Assembly (NCBI RefSeq): GCF_028682175.1
Contig: NZ_JANHKS010000017.1
Coordinates: forward strand, 47,915-111,914
Direction of reading: 5' to 3'
Length of the DNA: 64,000 bases
Source of the DNA: Pseudomonas putida
GTDB lineage: Bacteria > Pseudomonadota > Gammaproteobacteria > Pseudomonadales > Pseudomonadaceae
In this document: piece after piece, positions 49,995 to 58,044 of the stretch
Layout of the letters: the number at the start of each line of letters is the position of its first letter
Numbering within the stretch: position 1 is the first letter of the stretch
Position numbers and translations under genes: made by a program
The notes under the pieces: generated by a model
Databases searched by the model: none
The model's input: the letters and a program-made list of their open reading frames with translations, nothing else
What the model was told of the DNA's origin: nothing

Positions 49995-50035
49995 GGTAGC
50001 CAACGGCGGTTGCCCCACTTTCGACAAAGACGTCG
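49995..50035 (+). ncRNA. ANTAR-target dual-hexaloop RNA (nasA leader)
   Basis: Hairpin 1 has a 7-bp stem (49995-50001 with 50008-50014, two G-U pairs) and a six-base loop AACGGC. After seven bases, hairpin 2 has a 4-bp stem CGAC/GTCG (50022-50025, 50032-50035) with loop AAAGAC. Both loops have A at position 1 and G at position 4, the known ANTAR-binding pattern. The 3' arm of hairpin 2 is also part of the terminator stem that follows, so the two folds exclude each other. NasT, encoded upstream, is the expected ligand. Confidence 0.82.
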
Positions 50036-50077
50036 CACACCCCTTCGCCATGGGCGGACAGGGTTGCGACGTTTTTT
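50031..50077 (+). terminator. Leader terminator before nasA (regulated)
   Basis: CGTCGCA (50031-50037) and CCC pair with GGG and TGCGACG (50061-50071), with an inner CGCC/GGCG stem (50046-50056). Six T residues follow (50072-50077). It ends transcription 120 bases before nasA unless hairpin 2 of the leader forms. This is a typical antitermination switch. Confidence 0.85.
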
Positions 50078-50198
50078 CGTTCTGGTCCCGGAAACGGGCC
50101 GGGTGGAGCGCCGGGCTGGTGCTTCACCTGCAAGACCTGACCCGTGACGGTGCGCCGCACCCGGCACGCGCAACACATTCCTGCAGATGAGGTGTTAG

Positions 50199-51410
50199 AT
50201 GAATACAAGCTTCTGGAAAGCCGGCCATAAACCCACGCTGTTTGCAGCCTTCCTCTACTTTGACCTGAGTTTCATGGTCTGGTACCTGCTGGGCCCTCTG
50301 GCGGTGCAGATCGCCACCGATCTGCACCTGACCACGCAACAACGCGGGCTGATGGTGGCCACGCCGATTCTGGCCGGCGCCATCCTGCGCTTCCTGATGG
50401 GCATGCTGGCCGATCAGTTGTCCCCCAAGACCGCCGGGATCATTGGCCAGGTCATCGTGATCGTCTCGCTGTTCTGCGCCTGGCAACTGGGGATCCACAG
50501 CTATGAACAGGCGCTGCTGCTGGGCGTTGGCCTGGGCATGGCAGGGGCCTCGTTCGCCGTCGCCCTGCCCCTGGCGTCCCAATGGTATCCGCCGCAGCAC
50601 CAGGGCAAGGCCATGGGGATCGCCGGGGCCGGTAACTCGGGCACCGTATTCGCCGCACTGATCGCGCCGGTACTGGCCGCAAGCTTCGGCTGGAACAACG
50701 TGTTCGGCTTCGCCGTGGTGCCGCTGCTGTTGACCCTGCTGGCCTTCTCGCTGATGGCGAAAAACGCGCCGGAGCGCCCGAAGGCCAAGTCCATGGCGGA
50801 CTACTTCAAGGCGCTGGGTGACCGCGACAGCTGGTGGTTCATGTTTTTCTACAGCGTGACCTTCGGCGGCTTCATCGGCCTTGCCAGCGCCCTGCCTGGC
50901 TACTTCAACGATCAATATGGCCTGAGCCCCGTGACCGCCGGCTACTACACCGCCGCCTGCGTGTTCGGCGGCAGCCTGATGCGTCCGCTGGGCGGCGCCC
51001 TGGCGGATCGCTTCGGCGGCATCCGCACCCTATCGGGCATGTACGCGGTGGCCGCGATCTGCATTGCCGCCGTGGGCTTCAACCTGCCCAGCTCATGGGC
51101 TGCCCTGGCATTGTTCGTCGCCGCGATGCTTGGCCTGGGTGCCGGCAACGGCGCGGTGTTCCAGTTGGTGCCCCAACGCTTTCACAAGGAAATCGGCGTC
51201 ATGACCGGCCTGATCGGTATGGCAGGCGGCATCGGCGGCTTCCTGCTGGCCGCAGGCCTGGGCGCGATCAAACAGAACACCGGCGACTACCAACTGGGAC
51301 TCTGGCTGTTCGCCCTGCTGGGTGTGCTGGCGTGGTTCGGCCTGATGAACGTCAAGCGCCGCTGGAGAACCACCTGGGGTTCGGCCGCCGTGACCGCAGC
51401 ACGTGTCTGA
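50199..51410 (+). CDS. nasA: Nitrate/nitrite MFS transporter
   Basis: The 403-residue inner-membrane protein has 12 predicted helices of the NarK/NasA nitrate-nitrite porter family. The nitrate signature regions are GMAGASFAVALPLASQWYPP and GAGNSGTVFAALIAPVLAAS in the first half and GLGAGNGAVFQLVPQRFHKE in the second. It imports nitrate for assimilation. Expression should depend on the sigma54 promoter and the NasT-controlled leader. The stop is followed after 18 bases by the kinase/phosphatase gene. Confidence 0.94.
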   Translation: MNTSFWKAGHKPTLFAAFLYFDLSFMVWYLLGPLAVQIATDLHLTTQQRGLMVATPILAGAILRFLMGMLADQLSPKTAGIIGQVIVIVSLFCAWQLGIHSYEQALLLGVGLGMAGASFAVALPLASQWYPPQHQGKAMGIAGAGNSGTVFAALIAPVLAASFGWNNVFGFAVVPLLLTLLAFSLMAKNAPERPKAKSMADYFKALGDRDSWWFMFFYSVTFGGFIGLASALPGYFNDQYGLSPVTAGYYTAACVFGGSLMRPLGGALADRFGGIRTLSGMYAVAAICIAAVGFNLPSSWAALALFVAAMLGLGAGNGAVFQLVPQRFHKEIGVMTGLIGMAGGIGGFLLAAGLGAIKQNTGDYQLGLWLFALLGVLAWFGLMNVKRRWRTTWGSAAVTAARV

Positions 51411-51428
51411 CGCCAACGAGTCTTGATG

Positions 51429-53123
51429 ATGAATCAGCCACTGACCTTGAAACCCGAACCTGCGGTCGGCCTGCAACTGCGCTTCGCCGAATTCAGCGCC
51501 AGTGGCCCCAGGGCGGAAAACCAGGACGCCACCCGCCTGGTCACCCCTGCCCCGGCGCTTGCGGCCAGCAAAGGCTATGTCTTTGCGCTGGCCGACGGTG
51601 TGAGTCAGTGCGTCGATGGGGGTTTGGCGTCCCGCTCGACCCTCCAGGCACTGGCCATGGATTACTACTCCACGCCCGAAACCTGGGGCATCGCACAGGC
51701 GCTGGACCGCCTGCTCCTGGCGCAGAACCGCTGGCTGCAAGCCAATGGCCTGCTGACCACCCTCAGCGCGCTGGTCTTGCGCGGGCGCCGCTTCACCCTC
51801 GCCCACGTGGGCGACTGCCGCGTCTATCGCTGGCTGGATGGCACCTTGCAGCGCATCACCGAGGATCACGTCTGGGAGCAGCCGGACATGCAGCACGTGC
51901 TCAAACGCGCGCTGGGGCTGGATCAGTATGTGGTCATGGATTACCGGGACGCCGAACTACGTGAGGGCGAACGCTTGCTGCTGGTCAGCGACGGAGTCTG
52001 GGCCGTGCTGGGCGACGATCGCATCCGCTCGACTCTCAATGAGCAGAACGATCTGGACGCCGCTGTACGCACCTTGGTGCAGTCGGCGCACTTGGCGGGC
52101 AGCCAGGACAACGCCAGTGCAGTGCTGATCGAAGTCCTGCAACTGGGCAGCGACACGCTGGGGGACACGCTGCTGCAATTGCAGCAATGGCCAGTGCCCC
52201 CGCCGCTCAAGCCGGGCCAGCACTTCGAGGGCTGGAAGGTTCAGTCCCGCCTTGGCGACTCACGCCAGTCACAGCTGTATCGGGTCTACGACGGTCAGCA
52301 ACAGCCCTGGCTGCTCAAGACACTGCCGGAGACCCGCCATGACGACAATAGCGCGGGACAGGCGCTGTTGCTGGAGGAATGGTTTCTGCGGCGTGTCGCG
52401 GGGCGTTTCTTTCCCGAGGTGCATCCATTGGCGGATCGTCAGCACCTGTATTACGTCATGCGCGAGTACCCGGGGCAAACCCTGGCGCAGACGTTCGCAC
52501 GGCAAGGCCCGATGGCACTGACGCCCTGGCTGACACTTGCACGGGATCTGCTCAGTGCGCTGGGCCTTTTGCATCGACGCAACATCGTGCACCGGGACAT
52601 CAAGCCGGAAAACCTGCTGATCGACGAAGACGGCGAATTACGCGTGCTGGACTTCGGTCTTGCTTTCTGCCCGGGCCTGTCGCCGGCAACGCTAGGCGAT
52701 GTGCCTGGCACACCGAGCTACATCGCACCAGAAGCCTTCGAAGGCGCAGAGCCTGCAGCGTCCCTGGACCTGTATGCCGCGAGCGTCACCCTGTATTACC
52801 TGCTTACAGGGCATTATCCCTACGGTGAGATCGAGGCGTTCCAGCATCGGCGATTCGCCCGGCCCGTTCCTGCCAGCCGCTATCGTCCGGACGTGCCTGA
52901 GTGGATCGAACGGCATCTGGATCAGGCCTTGCAGGCAGAGCCCGGCAAGCGATTCGAGACGGCCGAGCACTGGCTTTCGCAATTGCAAAAGGGAGAAGTT
53001 GCCACGCTGAATATCCGCCCGAGGCCCTTGCTCGAGCGCGAGCCCGTCAAGGTCTGGAGAACGGTGGCATTGCTGTCATTGCTGTTGAATCTTGTGCTGT
53101 GGATCTGGTTATTCCGGCGCTGA
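51429..53123 (+). CDS. Bifunctional PP2C phosphatase / Ser-Thr kinase
   Basis: The protein has about 564 residues (ATG 51426 or 51429; GAG site). The N-terminal half is a PP2C-type phosphatase (about 10-240; metal-binding Asp in ALADGVS, AHVGDCRVYR, VSDGVW, GSQDNASAV). The second half is a Hanks-type kinase (about 265-530; HRDIKPENLLID, LDFGLAF, GTPSYIAPEAFEG). The glycine loop is atypical (LGDSRQSQL). A C-terminal hydrophobic helix (VALLSLLLNLVLWIWLF) anchors it in the membrane. Its position after nasA is conserved in pseudomonads, and a role in nitrate uptake or assimilation control is inferred. Confidence 0.9.
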   Translation: MNQPLTLKPEPAVGLQLRFAEFSASGPRAENQDATRLVTPAPALAASKGYVFALADGVSQCVDGGLASRSTLQALAMDYYSTPETWGIAQALDRLLLAQNRWLQANGLLTTLSALVLRGRRFTLAHVGDCRVYRWLDGTLQRITEDHVWEQPDMQHVLKRALGLDQYVVMDYRDAELREGERLLLVSDGVWAVLGDDRIRSTLNEQNDLDAAVRTLVQSAHLAGSQDNASAVLIEVLQLGSDTLGDTLLQLQQWPVPPPLKPGQHFEGWKVQSRLGDSRQSQLYRVYDGQQQPWLLKTLPETRHDDNSAGQALLLEEWFLRRVAGRFFPEVHPLADRQHLYYVMREYPGQTLAQTFARQGPMALTPWLTLARDLLSALGLLHRRNIVHRDIKPENLLIDEDGELRVLDFGLAFCPGLSPATLGDVPGTPSYIAPEAFEGAEPAASLDLYAASVTLYYLLTGHYPYGEIEAFQHRRFARPVPASRYRPDVPEWIERHLDQALQAEPGKRFETAEHWLSQLQKGEVATLNIRPRPLLEREPVKVWRTVALLSLLLNLVLWIWLFRR

Positions 53124-53281
53124 ACGGGCGTCGATTACACCTGGATATTCACCGAAGTTGGTGGCGACCGCAGGAATATTAAATTGCCACTAACCAGGCA
53201 GTTCATCGGTACATTCGCCGATACCTCACGGCTACATATCCGACATGGTCCCGGTAGTTCAGAACCCGAATCCAGAAAAAG

Positions 53282-53307
53282 AAAAACCCGGCCGGAGCCG
53301 GGTTTTT
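53282..53307. terminator. Bidirectional terminator of oprF
   Basis: CCCGGC (53287-53292) pairs with GCCGGG (53297-53302), with five A residues before and five T residues after, so it works in both directions. It ends oprF and could end the nas operon. The stretch 53124-53281 shows no gene. Confidence 0.88.
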
Positions 53308-53324
53308 CGCAAAGCGTGGGCTAA

Positions 53325-54359
53325 TTACTTAGCTTGAGCTTCGACTTGTGCTTCTACGCGACGGTTAACAGCGCGACCGGCTTCAGTAGCGTTGTCAGCC
53401 ACTGGACGGGTTTCGCCGTAGCCAACCGAGTTCACGCGGTTAGCGCCAACACCGTACTGATTAACCAGAACTTGCTTGACGGCGCTAGCGCGACGCTCGG
53501 ACAGTTTCTGGTTGTAAGCGTCAGGACCGACGGAGTCAGTGTGACCTTCAACAGTGGTGGTGGTTTGTGGGTACTGCTTCATGAAATCAGCCAGGTTCTT
53601 GATGTCACCGTAGCTGTTTGGCTTGACGACCGACTTGTCGAAGTCGAATTTCACGTCCAGCTCAACACGTACGACTTCAGCAACAGCCGGGCAACCGTTG
53701 GCATCAACGGTAACGTTGGCCGGGGTGTCAGGGCACTTGTCGACGTTGTCGCAGACGCCGTCGTTGTCGCTGTCGGAGCACACTTCAGCTACTGGGGCTG
53801 GTGCCGCTTCAACTTTCTTGGAGCCACCACCGAAGTTCACACCGATACCGACGCTAGGAGCCCACTCGGTGTCGCCCTTGTCGATGTTGTACTGAGCTTC
53901 AACGCCAGCACGGGCGTAGAAGTTGTCGGTGAAGTACAGCTTGGCACCGCCGCCCAGGTTGGCGAAGGTGGAGCGGTCACGACCGCCACGGCCGTTCTGG
54001 CCGATGCTCTGGTCGGAGAAACCAGCCGAGACGTACGGACGCAGCATGTCGCCCGGGTTGTTGAAGTGGTACAGAGCGTCCAGAGCGGTGTTCGCGCCCT
54101 TGATGTTACGACCGTCGTCGCTGCGAACGTTGTGTACTTCGTCGTAGCCCAGACGCAATTCAACGTCGTCGGTCAGGAAGTAGCCAACAGAACCGCCGAA
54201 CAGGTTGCCGTTATTTTTGAAATTACGAGCGCTGTCGAACTGTTCTTTCTTGGCGAAGCCTTCGATTTCGACTGCGCCTTGGCCTTGTGCCAGCGCGCCG
54301 AACGAAGTTGCGGCAACAATAGTACCAATGGCCAAGCCCAAGGTGTTTTTCAGTTTCAT
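53325..54359 (-). CDS. oprF: Major outer membrane porin OprF
   Basis: The 344-residue protein has a signal peptide (LKNTLGLAIGTIVAATSFGA), an eight-stranded beta-barrel N-terminal domain (about 25-180), a Cys-containing linker (CSDSDNDGVCDNVDKC, four Cys in total) and an OmpA-like peptidoglycan-binding domain (about 225-340; EGHTDSVGPDAYNQKLSERR and ANRVNSVGYGETRP). It is a non-specific porin and cell-shape protein. It lies 107 bases after sigX in the same direction and is a known target of SigX. Codon use is highly biased (for example CTG, ACC, GGT), as for strongly expressed genes. Confidence 0.97.
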   Translation of the reverse strand: MKLKNTLGLAIGTIVAATSFGALAQGQGAVEIEGFAKKEQFDSARNFKNNGNLFGGSVGYFLTDDVELRLGYDEVHNVRSDDGRNIKGANTALDALYHFNNPGDMLRPYVSAGFSDQSIGQNGRGGRDRSTFANLGGGAKLYFTDNFYARAGVEAQYNIDKGDTEWAPSVGIGVNFGGGSKKVEAAPAPVAEVCSDSDNDGVCDNVDKCPDTPANVTVDANGCPAVAEVVRVELDVKFDFDKSVVKPNSYGDIKNLADFMKQYPQTTTTVEGHTDSVGPDAYNQKLSERRASAVKQVLVNQYGVGANRVNSVGYGETRPVADNATEAGRAVNRRVEAQVEAQAK

Positions 54360-54418
54360 CCGTTAAATCCCCATCTGGTGATTGTGAAGCAGTCCCCCTA
54401 ATCGAGAGACAACTCATC

Positions 54419-54440
54419 GGCAAGTCTATCAGAACTTGCC
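54419..54440. promoter_or_regulatory. Inverted repeat between sigX and oprF
   Basis: GGCAAGT (54419-54425) pairs with ACTTGCC (54434-54440) over an 8-base loop. It is after the sigX stop and about 60 bases before the oprF ATG. No U tract follows in the sigX-oprF direction, so it is not a standard terminator. It may be an operator or a processing site. Confidence 0.4.
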
Positions 54441-54466
54441 TGCCCGTTAGAGATATTTGCTCCGAG

Positions 54467-55057
54467 TTAAGTTTCGGTAACGCCCGCAAATTTCTCACGT
54501 AATTTATCAAGTGCCCGTTTGTAGCGCATTTTCGTGGCACTCAGGCCCATGTGCATTATGTCTGCGATCTCCTGAAATTCCAGCTCTGCGACAAATCGAA
54601 GCACCAGAATCTCCCGGTCGATCGGGTTCACATGCACAAGCCAGCGATCGAGCCCACCCTTCTCTTCGGGTTTCGGCGTCTTGTCTTCCGACGCCTCCTC
54701 CAGAGGATCCAGGCTAAGGGCGTCCATCAACCGACGCTTTCGCCGCTCCTTTCGATACTGCGTGATGCATTCGTTGTAGGTGATGCTGTAGAGCCAGGTC
54801 TTGAACTTCGATTTTCCCTCGAAATTCTTCAAGCCATACAACACCTTAAGCATCACCTCCTGACAGACATCGTCAGCATCGCGATCGTTCCCTAAATAGC
54901 GCGCGCAGACGTTAAAAAGTGTCCGCTGGTAGCGCCGCATCAGCTCCTCGTACGCCCGAGTGACGTGAAACAGCTCGGCGTGCGAGCGCGCCACCAACTC
55001 CTCGTCGGAGAGCTCGCGGGGGTCGTAACGCAGTGAGTGCGATTGGGGCTTATTCAA
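54467..55057 (-). CDS. sigX: ECF sigma factor SigX
   Basis: The 196-residue ECF-family sigma factor has region 2 (about 35-105; LFNVCARYLGNDRDADDVCQ and LKNFEGKSKFKTWLYSITYN) and region 4 (about 135-190; IDREILVLRFVAELEFQEIA, the HTH with GLSATKMRYKRALDKL). It starts with TTG at 55057, as the family alignment requires. It responds to envelope stress and drives oprF and fatty-acid genes in pseudomonads. No anti-sigma gene adjoins it; the mechanosensitive-type protein CmpX upstream has been linked to its control. Confidence 0.95.
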   Translation of the reverse strand: MNKPQSHSLRYDPRELSDEELVARSHAELFHVTRAYEELMRRYQRTLFNVCARYLGNDRDADDVCQEVMLKVLYGLKNFEGKSKFKTWLYSITYNECITQYRKERRKRRLMDALSLDPLEEASEDKTPKPEEKGGLDRWLVHVNPIDREILVLRFVAELEFQEIADIMHMGLSATKMRYKRALDKLREKFAGVTET

Positions 55058-55144
55058 AACAGGTCGTGCCGACAGTCAGTAAAATGTCCGCCAGATCCCG
55101 GCGTCCGGGATTTTGGGGCGGCATACATTAGCAGATTTGCCGGT

Positions 55145-55969
55145 TCAGCGGCTGCTCACTCGCTGCTCGAGCAGGATCCGGTTCGACAACGACACCAGTT
55201 CCCCCTCGTCAGTCAGCAGCGTGGTCTTCACCGTGCCAATCTCTTCGATCTGCCCTTCGACCTCTCCAATACGCACTTGTTGCCCTACCTGATACAGCTC
55301 CCGCACATAAATTCCTGCCAGGATCTGGCTCGCGATTTCGCGACTGCCAAGCCCCATGGCCAACGCAACTGCCAGACCAACGGTAATCAATCCAATCACG
55401 ATCACATGGTTCAGCAGGTCGGTTTTGACCTCCAGCTGGCTGATCGCCACCGAAATGCTGATGATGATCACCAGCCATTGAGCGATGCGCCCCAGGCCTG
55501 CGGCGTAATCGAGCCCGACGCCTTCGGCCGCGCCACGCACAACGCCGTTGACCAGTTGCGCCAGCAAGACGCCCACCAGCAGCACCAGGGCTGCGCCGAA
55601 CACCTTCGGCAAGTACAGCGCCAGCATGTCCAGTGTCGCCGAGACCCGCTCAAGGCCGAGGGATTCTGCCGCCGACACCAGGAAAATCAAGAGCACAAAC
55701 CAATACACGATCTTTCCGATCAGCGTCGAAATCGGGACCTGGATCCCTGCGCGACTGATCAGTTTGGTCAGGCCCGTACCGCCCATCAGGCGATCCAGGC
55801 CCAGCTTGGCCAACAGCTTGGACAGCAGGGTATCGAGCAGCTTGGCCACCACGAAACCCAACAGAACAACCACCAGAGCGCCGAACAGGTTCGGGATGAA
55901 GTTCGCGACTTTGGTCCACAACGCAGTCATTGCGGTGACCAGGCTCTGTGTCCAGAGATCCAATTCCAT
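55145..55969 (-). CDS. cmpX: MscS-like membrane protein CmpX
   Basis: The 274-residue protein has about four to five hydrophobic helices in the N-terminal part (for example LFGALVVVLLGFVVAKLLDT and GKIVYWFVLLIFLVSAAESL) and a C-terminal conserved MscS_TM-type helix (NHVIVIGLITVGLAVALAMG) followed by a short cytoplasmic beta domain. It is shorter than the E. coli MscS. The ATG at 55969 is preferred to the TTG two codons earlier; the gene begins two bases after the crfX stop. It lies upstream of sigX and is thought to influence SigX activity. Confidence 0.92.
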   Translation of the reverse strand: MELDLWTQSLVTAMTALWTKVANFIPNLFGALVVVLLGFVVAKLLDTLLSKLLAKLGLDRLMGGTGLTKLISRAGIQVPISTLIGKIVYWFVLLIFLVSAAESLGLERVSATLDMLALYLPKVFGAALVLLVGVLLAQLVNGVVRGAAEGVGLDYAAGLGRIAQWLVIIISISVAISQLEVKTDLLNHVIVIGLITVGLAVALAMGLGSREIASQILAGIYVRELYQVGQQVRIGEVEGQIEEIGTVKTTLLTDEGELVSLSNRILLEQRVSSR

Positions 55970-55971
55970 AT

Positions 55972-56223
55972 TCAATCAGCCTTGTTTTCTGTAGTGCCGG
56001 CAACCGTCGCCTTGCGACGCGAAACAGGTGAAACGTGAGCAGAGCCGTTGTTCACGGCAATCATCAATGCCTGGGTGCAGCGCCCGAGCAGACCGAACAG
56101 ATCCCCTGCCCCGACCTGGCGATTGGCGGTCTTGAGGACGCGCCCCAGGACTGCGTCATCATCCCGGCTGGCGGACGATGAATTGAGCATGTCGCGCAGT
56201 GATTCTTCAAACGGGTCGTGCAT
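55972..56223 (-). CDS. crfX: CrfX, small protein of the cmpX-sigX locus
   Basis: The 83-residue protein starts MHDPFEESLRDMLNSSSASR, is soluble and has no recognised domain. A conserved helical middle (DDDAVLGRVLKTANRQVGAG) is typical of the pseudomonad CrfX family. GAGGTG precedes the ATG at 56223. It lies between cmaX and cmpX on the same strand, and its function is not known. Confidence 0.88.
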   Translation of the reverse strand: MHDPFEESLRDMLNSSSASRDDDAVLGRVLKTANRQVGAGDLFGLLGRCTQALMIAVNNGSAHVSPVSRRKATVAGTTENKAD

Positions 56224-56300
56224 AGGCACCTCACGTAATGTCACAGACAGACGCAGGCAATTTTGCACAAGTCACACATCCGCACGCCAATTTTCATCCG

Positions 56301-57296
56301 TCACATCCAGCGCAGACGCTTGAACCACCAGATCTGACCCACCCCCAGGACGATCATCACCAGGCACGCGATCATGAAACCCCAGGGGCTGTCGGCACCC
56401 GGCATACCGCCAACGTTGATGCCCAGCAAACCGGTAATGAAGCTCATCGGCAGGAAGATCCCGGTGATGATGCCGAACCGGTACATGGTCCGGTTCATGC
56501 GCTCGTTGAGGCGTCTGTCTTCGGCCTCGAGCACCAGCCCGACGCGCTCGCGGGTCAGTTCCAGCTCTTCGAGGTAGCGGGTCAGGCTGTTGTTCAATTC
56601 GTTCCAATAGTCCGAGTCGTCTTCGACGAACCAGGGCAAGCGGCTGCGGGTCAATTGCGCGTAGATTTCCCGCTGCGGCGCCAGGAATCGACGCATGCCT
56701 GCCGCCCTTCGACGGATGTGCACCATGTTGCCGTGCTCGGGCATATACCGTTCGTCGGCATCTATGCGATCTTCCATGTCATCGACCAGTTCGGTCAGCT
56801 CGCTGACCACTGCCTGCACCTTGTCGGTGAGCAGTTGCGCCAGGTAGACCAGCAGCTCGGAAGCGGTTTTCGGCCCCTTGCCCGCGTTCAACAGGTCGAT
56901 CAGTTCGTCGGTCGCCCGCAGCGAGCGCAGACGCAGGGAAATCACCCGCTGGGCCGCGGCAAAGATGCGCACCGAGACCATGTCTTCCGGTTCAGCGCCC
57001 GGATTGAGGTTGACGCCGCGCAGGAACAACAGCATTTCATCGTCCGGCAGCGGCAGCAGCCGTGGCCGGGTGTTTTCCTCAAGCATGAGGTCGCAGACGA
57101 ATTCACTCAGGCCGCTGGCCGTGCGCAGCCAGGTCTGGGTCTGCGGATGGCTGCGATCCCAGTGGAGCCACACGCTTTCCGTGGGCGCCAGTTGCAGGCT
57201 GTCAAGCTCGGTCCGAGCGATTGAACGCGCCCCGCCCTTCCCGTCCAGTACCAGGGCGTGTACCAGCCCCCACTGCGCGTTTGTTTCGTCGAACAT
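56301..57296 (-). CDS. cmaX: CorA/ZntB-like divalent cation transporter CmaX
   Basis: The 331-residue protein has a large cytoplasmic N-terminal domain with helical bundle (about 1-265) and two C-terminal TM helices (about 270-290 and 302-322). The pore signature after the first helix is GINVGGMPG, the ZntB-type variant of the CorA GMN loop. It transports zinc or another divalent metal across the inner membrane. It is the first gene of the cmaX-crfX-cmpX-sigX-oprF series. Confidence 0.92.
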   Translation of the reverse strand: MFDETNAQWGLVHALVLDGKGGARSIARTELDSLQLAPTESVWLHWDRSHPQTQTWLRTASGLSEFVCDLMLEENTRPRLLPLPDDEMLLFLRGVNLNPGAEPEDMVSVRIFAAAQRVISLRLRSLRATDELIDLLNAGKGPKTASELLVYLAQLLTDKVQAVVSELTELVDDMEDRIDADERYMPEHGNMVHIRRRAAGMRRFLAPQREIYAQLTRSRLPWFVEDDSDYWNELNNSLTRYLEELELTRERVGLVLEAEDRRLNERMNRTMYRFGIITGIFLPMSFITGLLGINVGGMPGADSPWGFMIACLVMIVLGVGQIWWFKRLRWM

Positions 57297-57333
57297 CAGT
57301 TGTCCTTGCTTTCCTCGATGACGAAAAGGCCGG

Positions 57334-57822
57334 TCAGTCCGGCATTTTCAGAGGGCTTCTGGATACGATGATGCCGTTGTTGTCGGCATACACATACTCG
57401 CCCGGGCGAAAGGTCACGCCACCGAAGGCCACGACCACGTTCAGATCGCCAAGGCCGCGTTTCTCGGTCTTGAGCGGGTGACTGGCCAGTGCCTGCACAC
57501 CCAGGTCGGTTTGCGCCAGGACGTCAACGTCACGCACGCAGCCATAGATGACCATGCCTTCCCAGCCATTCTTGGCCGCTTTCTCGGCCAGCATGTCCCC
57601 GAGCAACGCGCAACGCAGCGAACCGCCACCATCCACGACAAGCACCTTGCCCTTGCCGTTCTGGTCGGCCTGCTCGCGCACCTTCGAGTTGTCCTCGAAA
57701 CATTTGAGCGTGACGATTTCTCCGCCAAACGAATCACGACCACCAAAATTGCTGAACATCGGTTCGACGACCTGAACCAGTTCAGGGTAGGCGTCACACA
57801 AATCCGGAGTGATGTAATGCAT
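57334..57822 (-). CDS. rraA: RraA-family protein (RNase E regulator / HMG aldolase fold)
   Basis: The 162-residue trimeric alpha/beta protein has the motifs [13 protein letters not shown] and [12 protein letters not shown], including the Arg-Asp pair needed by aldolase-type members. It may inhibit RNase E as in E. coli or act as a 4-hydroxy-4-methyl-2-oxoglutarate aldolase. The length is normal (about 160). It lies between estX and cmaX on the minus strand and is 38 bases from cmaX. Confidence 0.92.
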   Translation of the reverse strand: MHYITPDLCDAYPELVQVVEPMFSNFGGRDSFGGEIVTLKCFEDNSKVREQADQNGKGKVLVVDGGGSLRCALLGDMLAEKAAKNGWEGMVIYGCVRDVDVLAQTDLGVQALASHPLKTEKRGLGDLNVVVAFGGVTFRPGEYVYADNNGIIVSRSPLKMPD

Positions 57823-58044
57823 GCTGAACTCCTGTCAAAGGCTGGGTGTTCAAGGAAGACCTGCATCATGCAGGTTAATGTGGCACGCACGTCTGACCGC
57901 GCTCACCACCACAATGCTTCCTTATATAGAACAAAAACCTGACCGACGAGTATTGCCCTGCCTTGAAATCCGGCTACTGCTCATCAACTGGCGGCTAGCT
58001 TAGCGTCAAGTGATGGGCATAGGAATGGCCGCAAGGGCTCTATA

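Noticed and set aside
55095..55111. ATCCCGG/CCGGGAT hairpin between cmpX and sigX as a terminator
   Set aside because: On the minus strand it is not followed by a U tract, and cmpX-sigX are in the same direction. The T run is on the wrong side for termination of cmpX.
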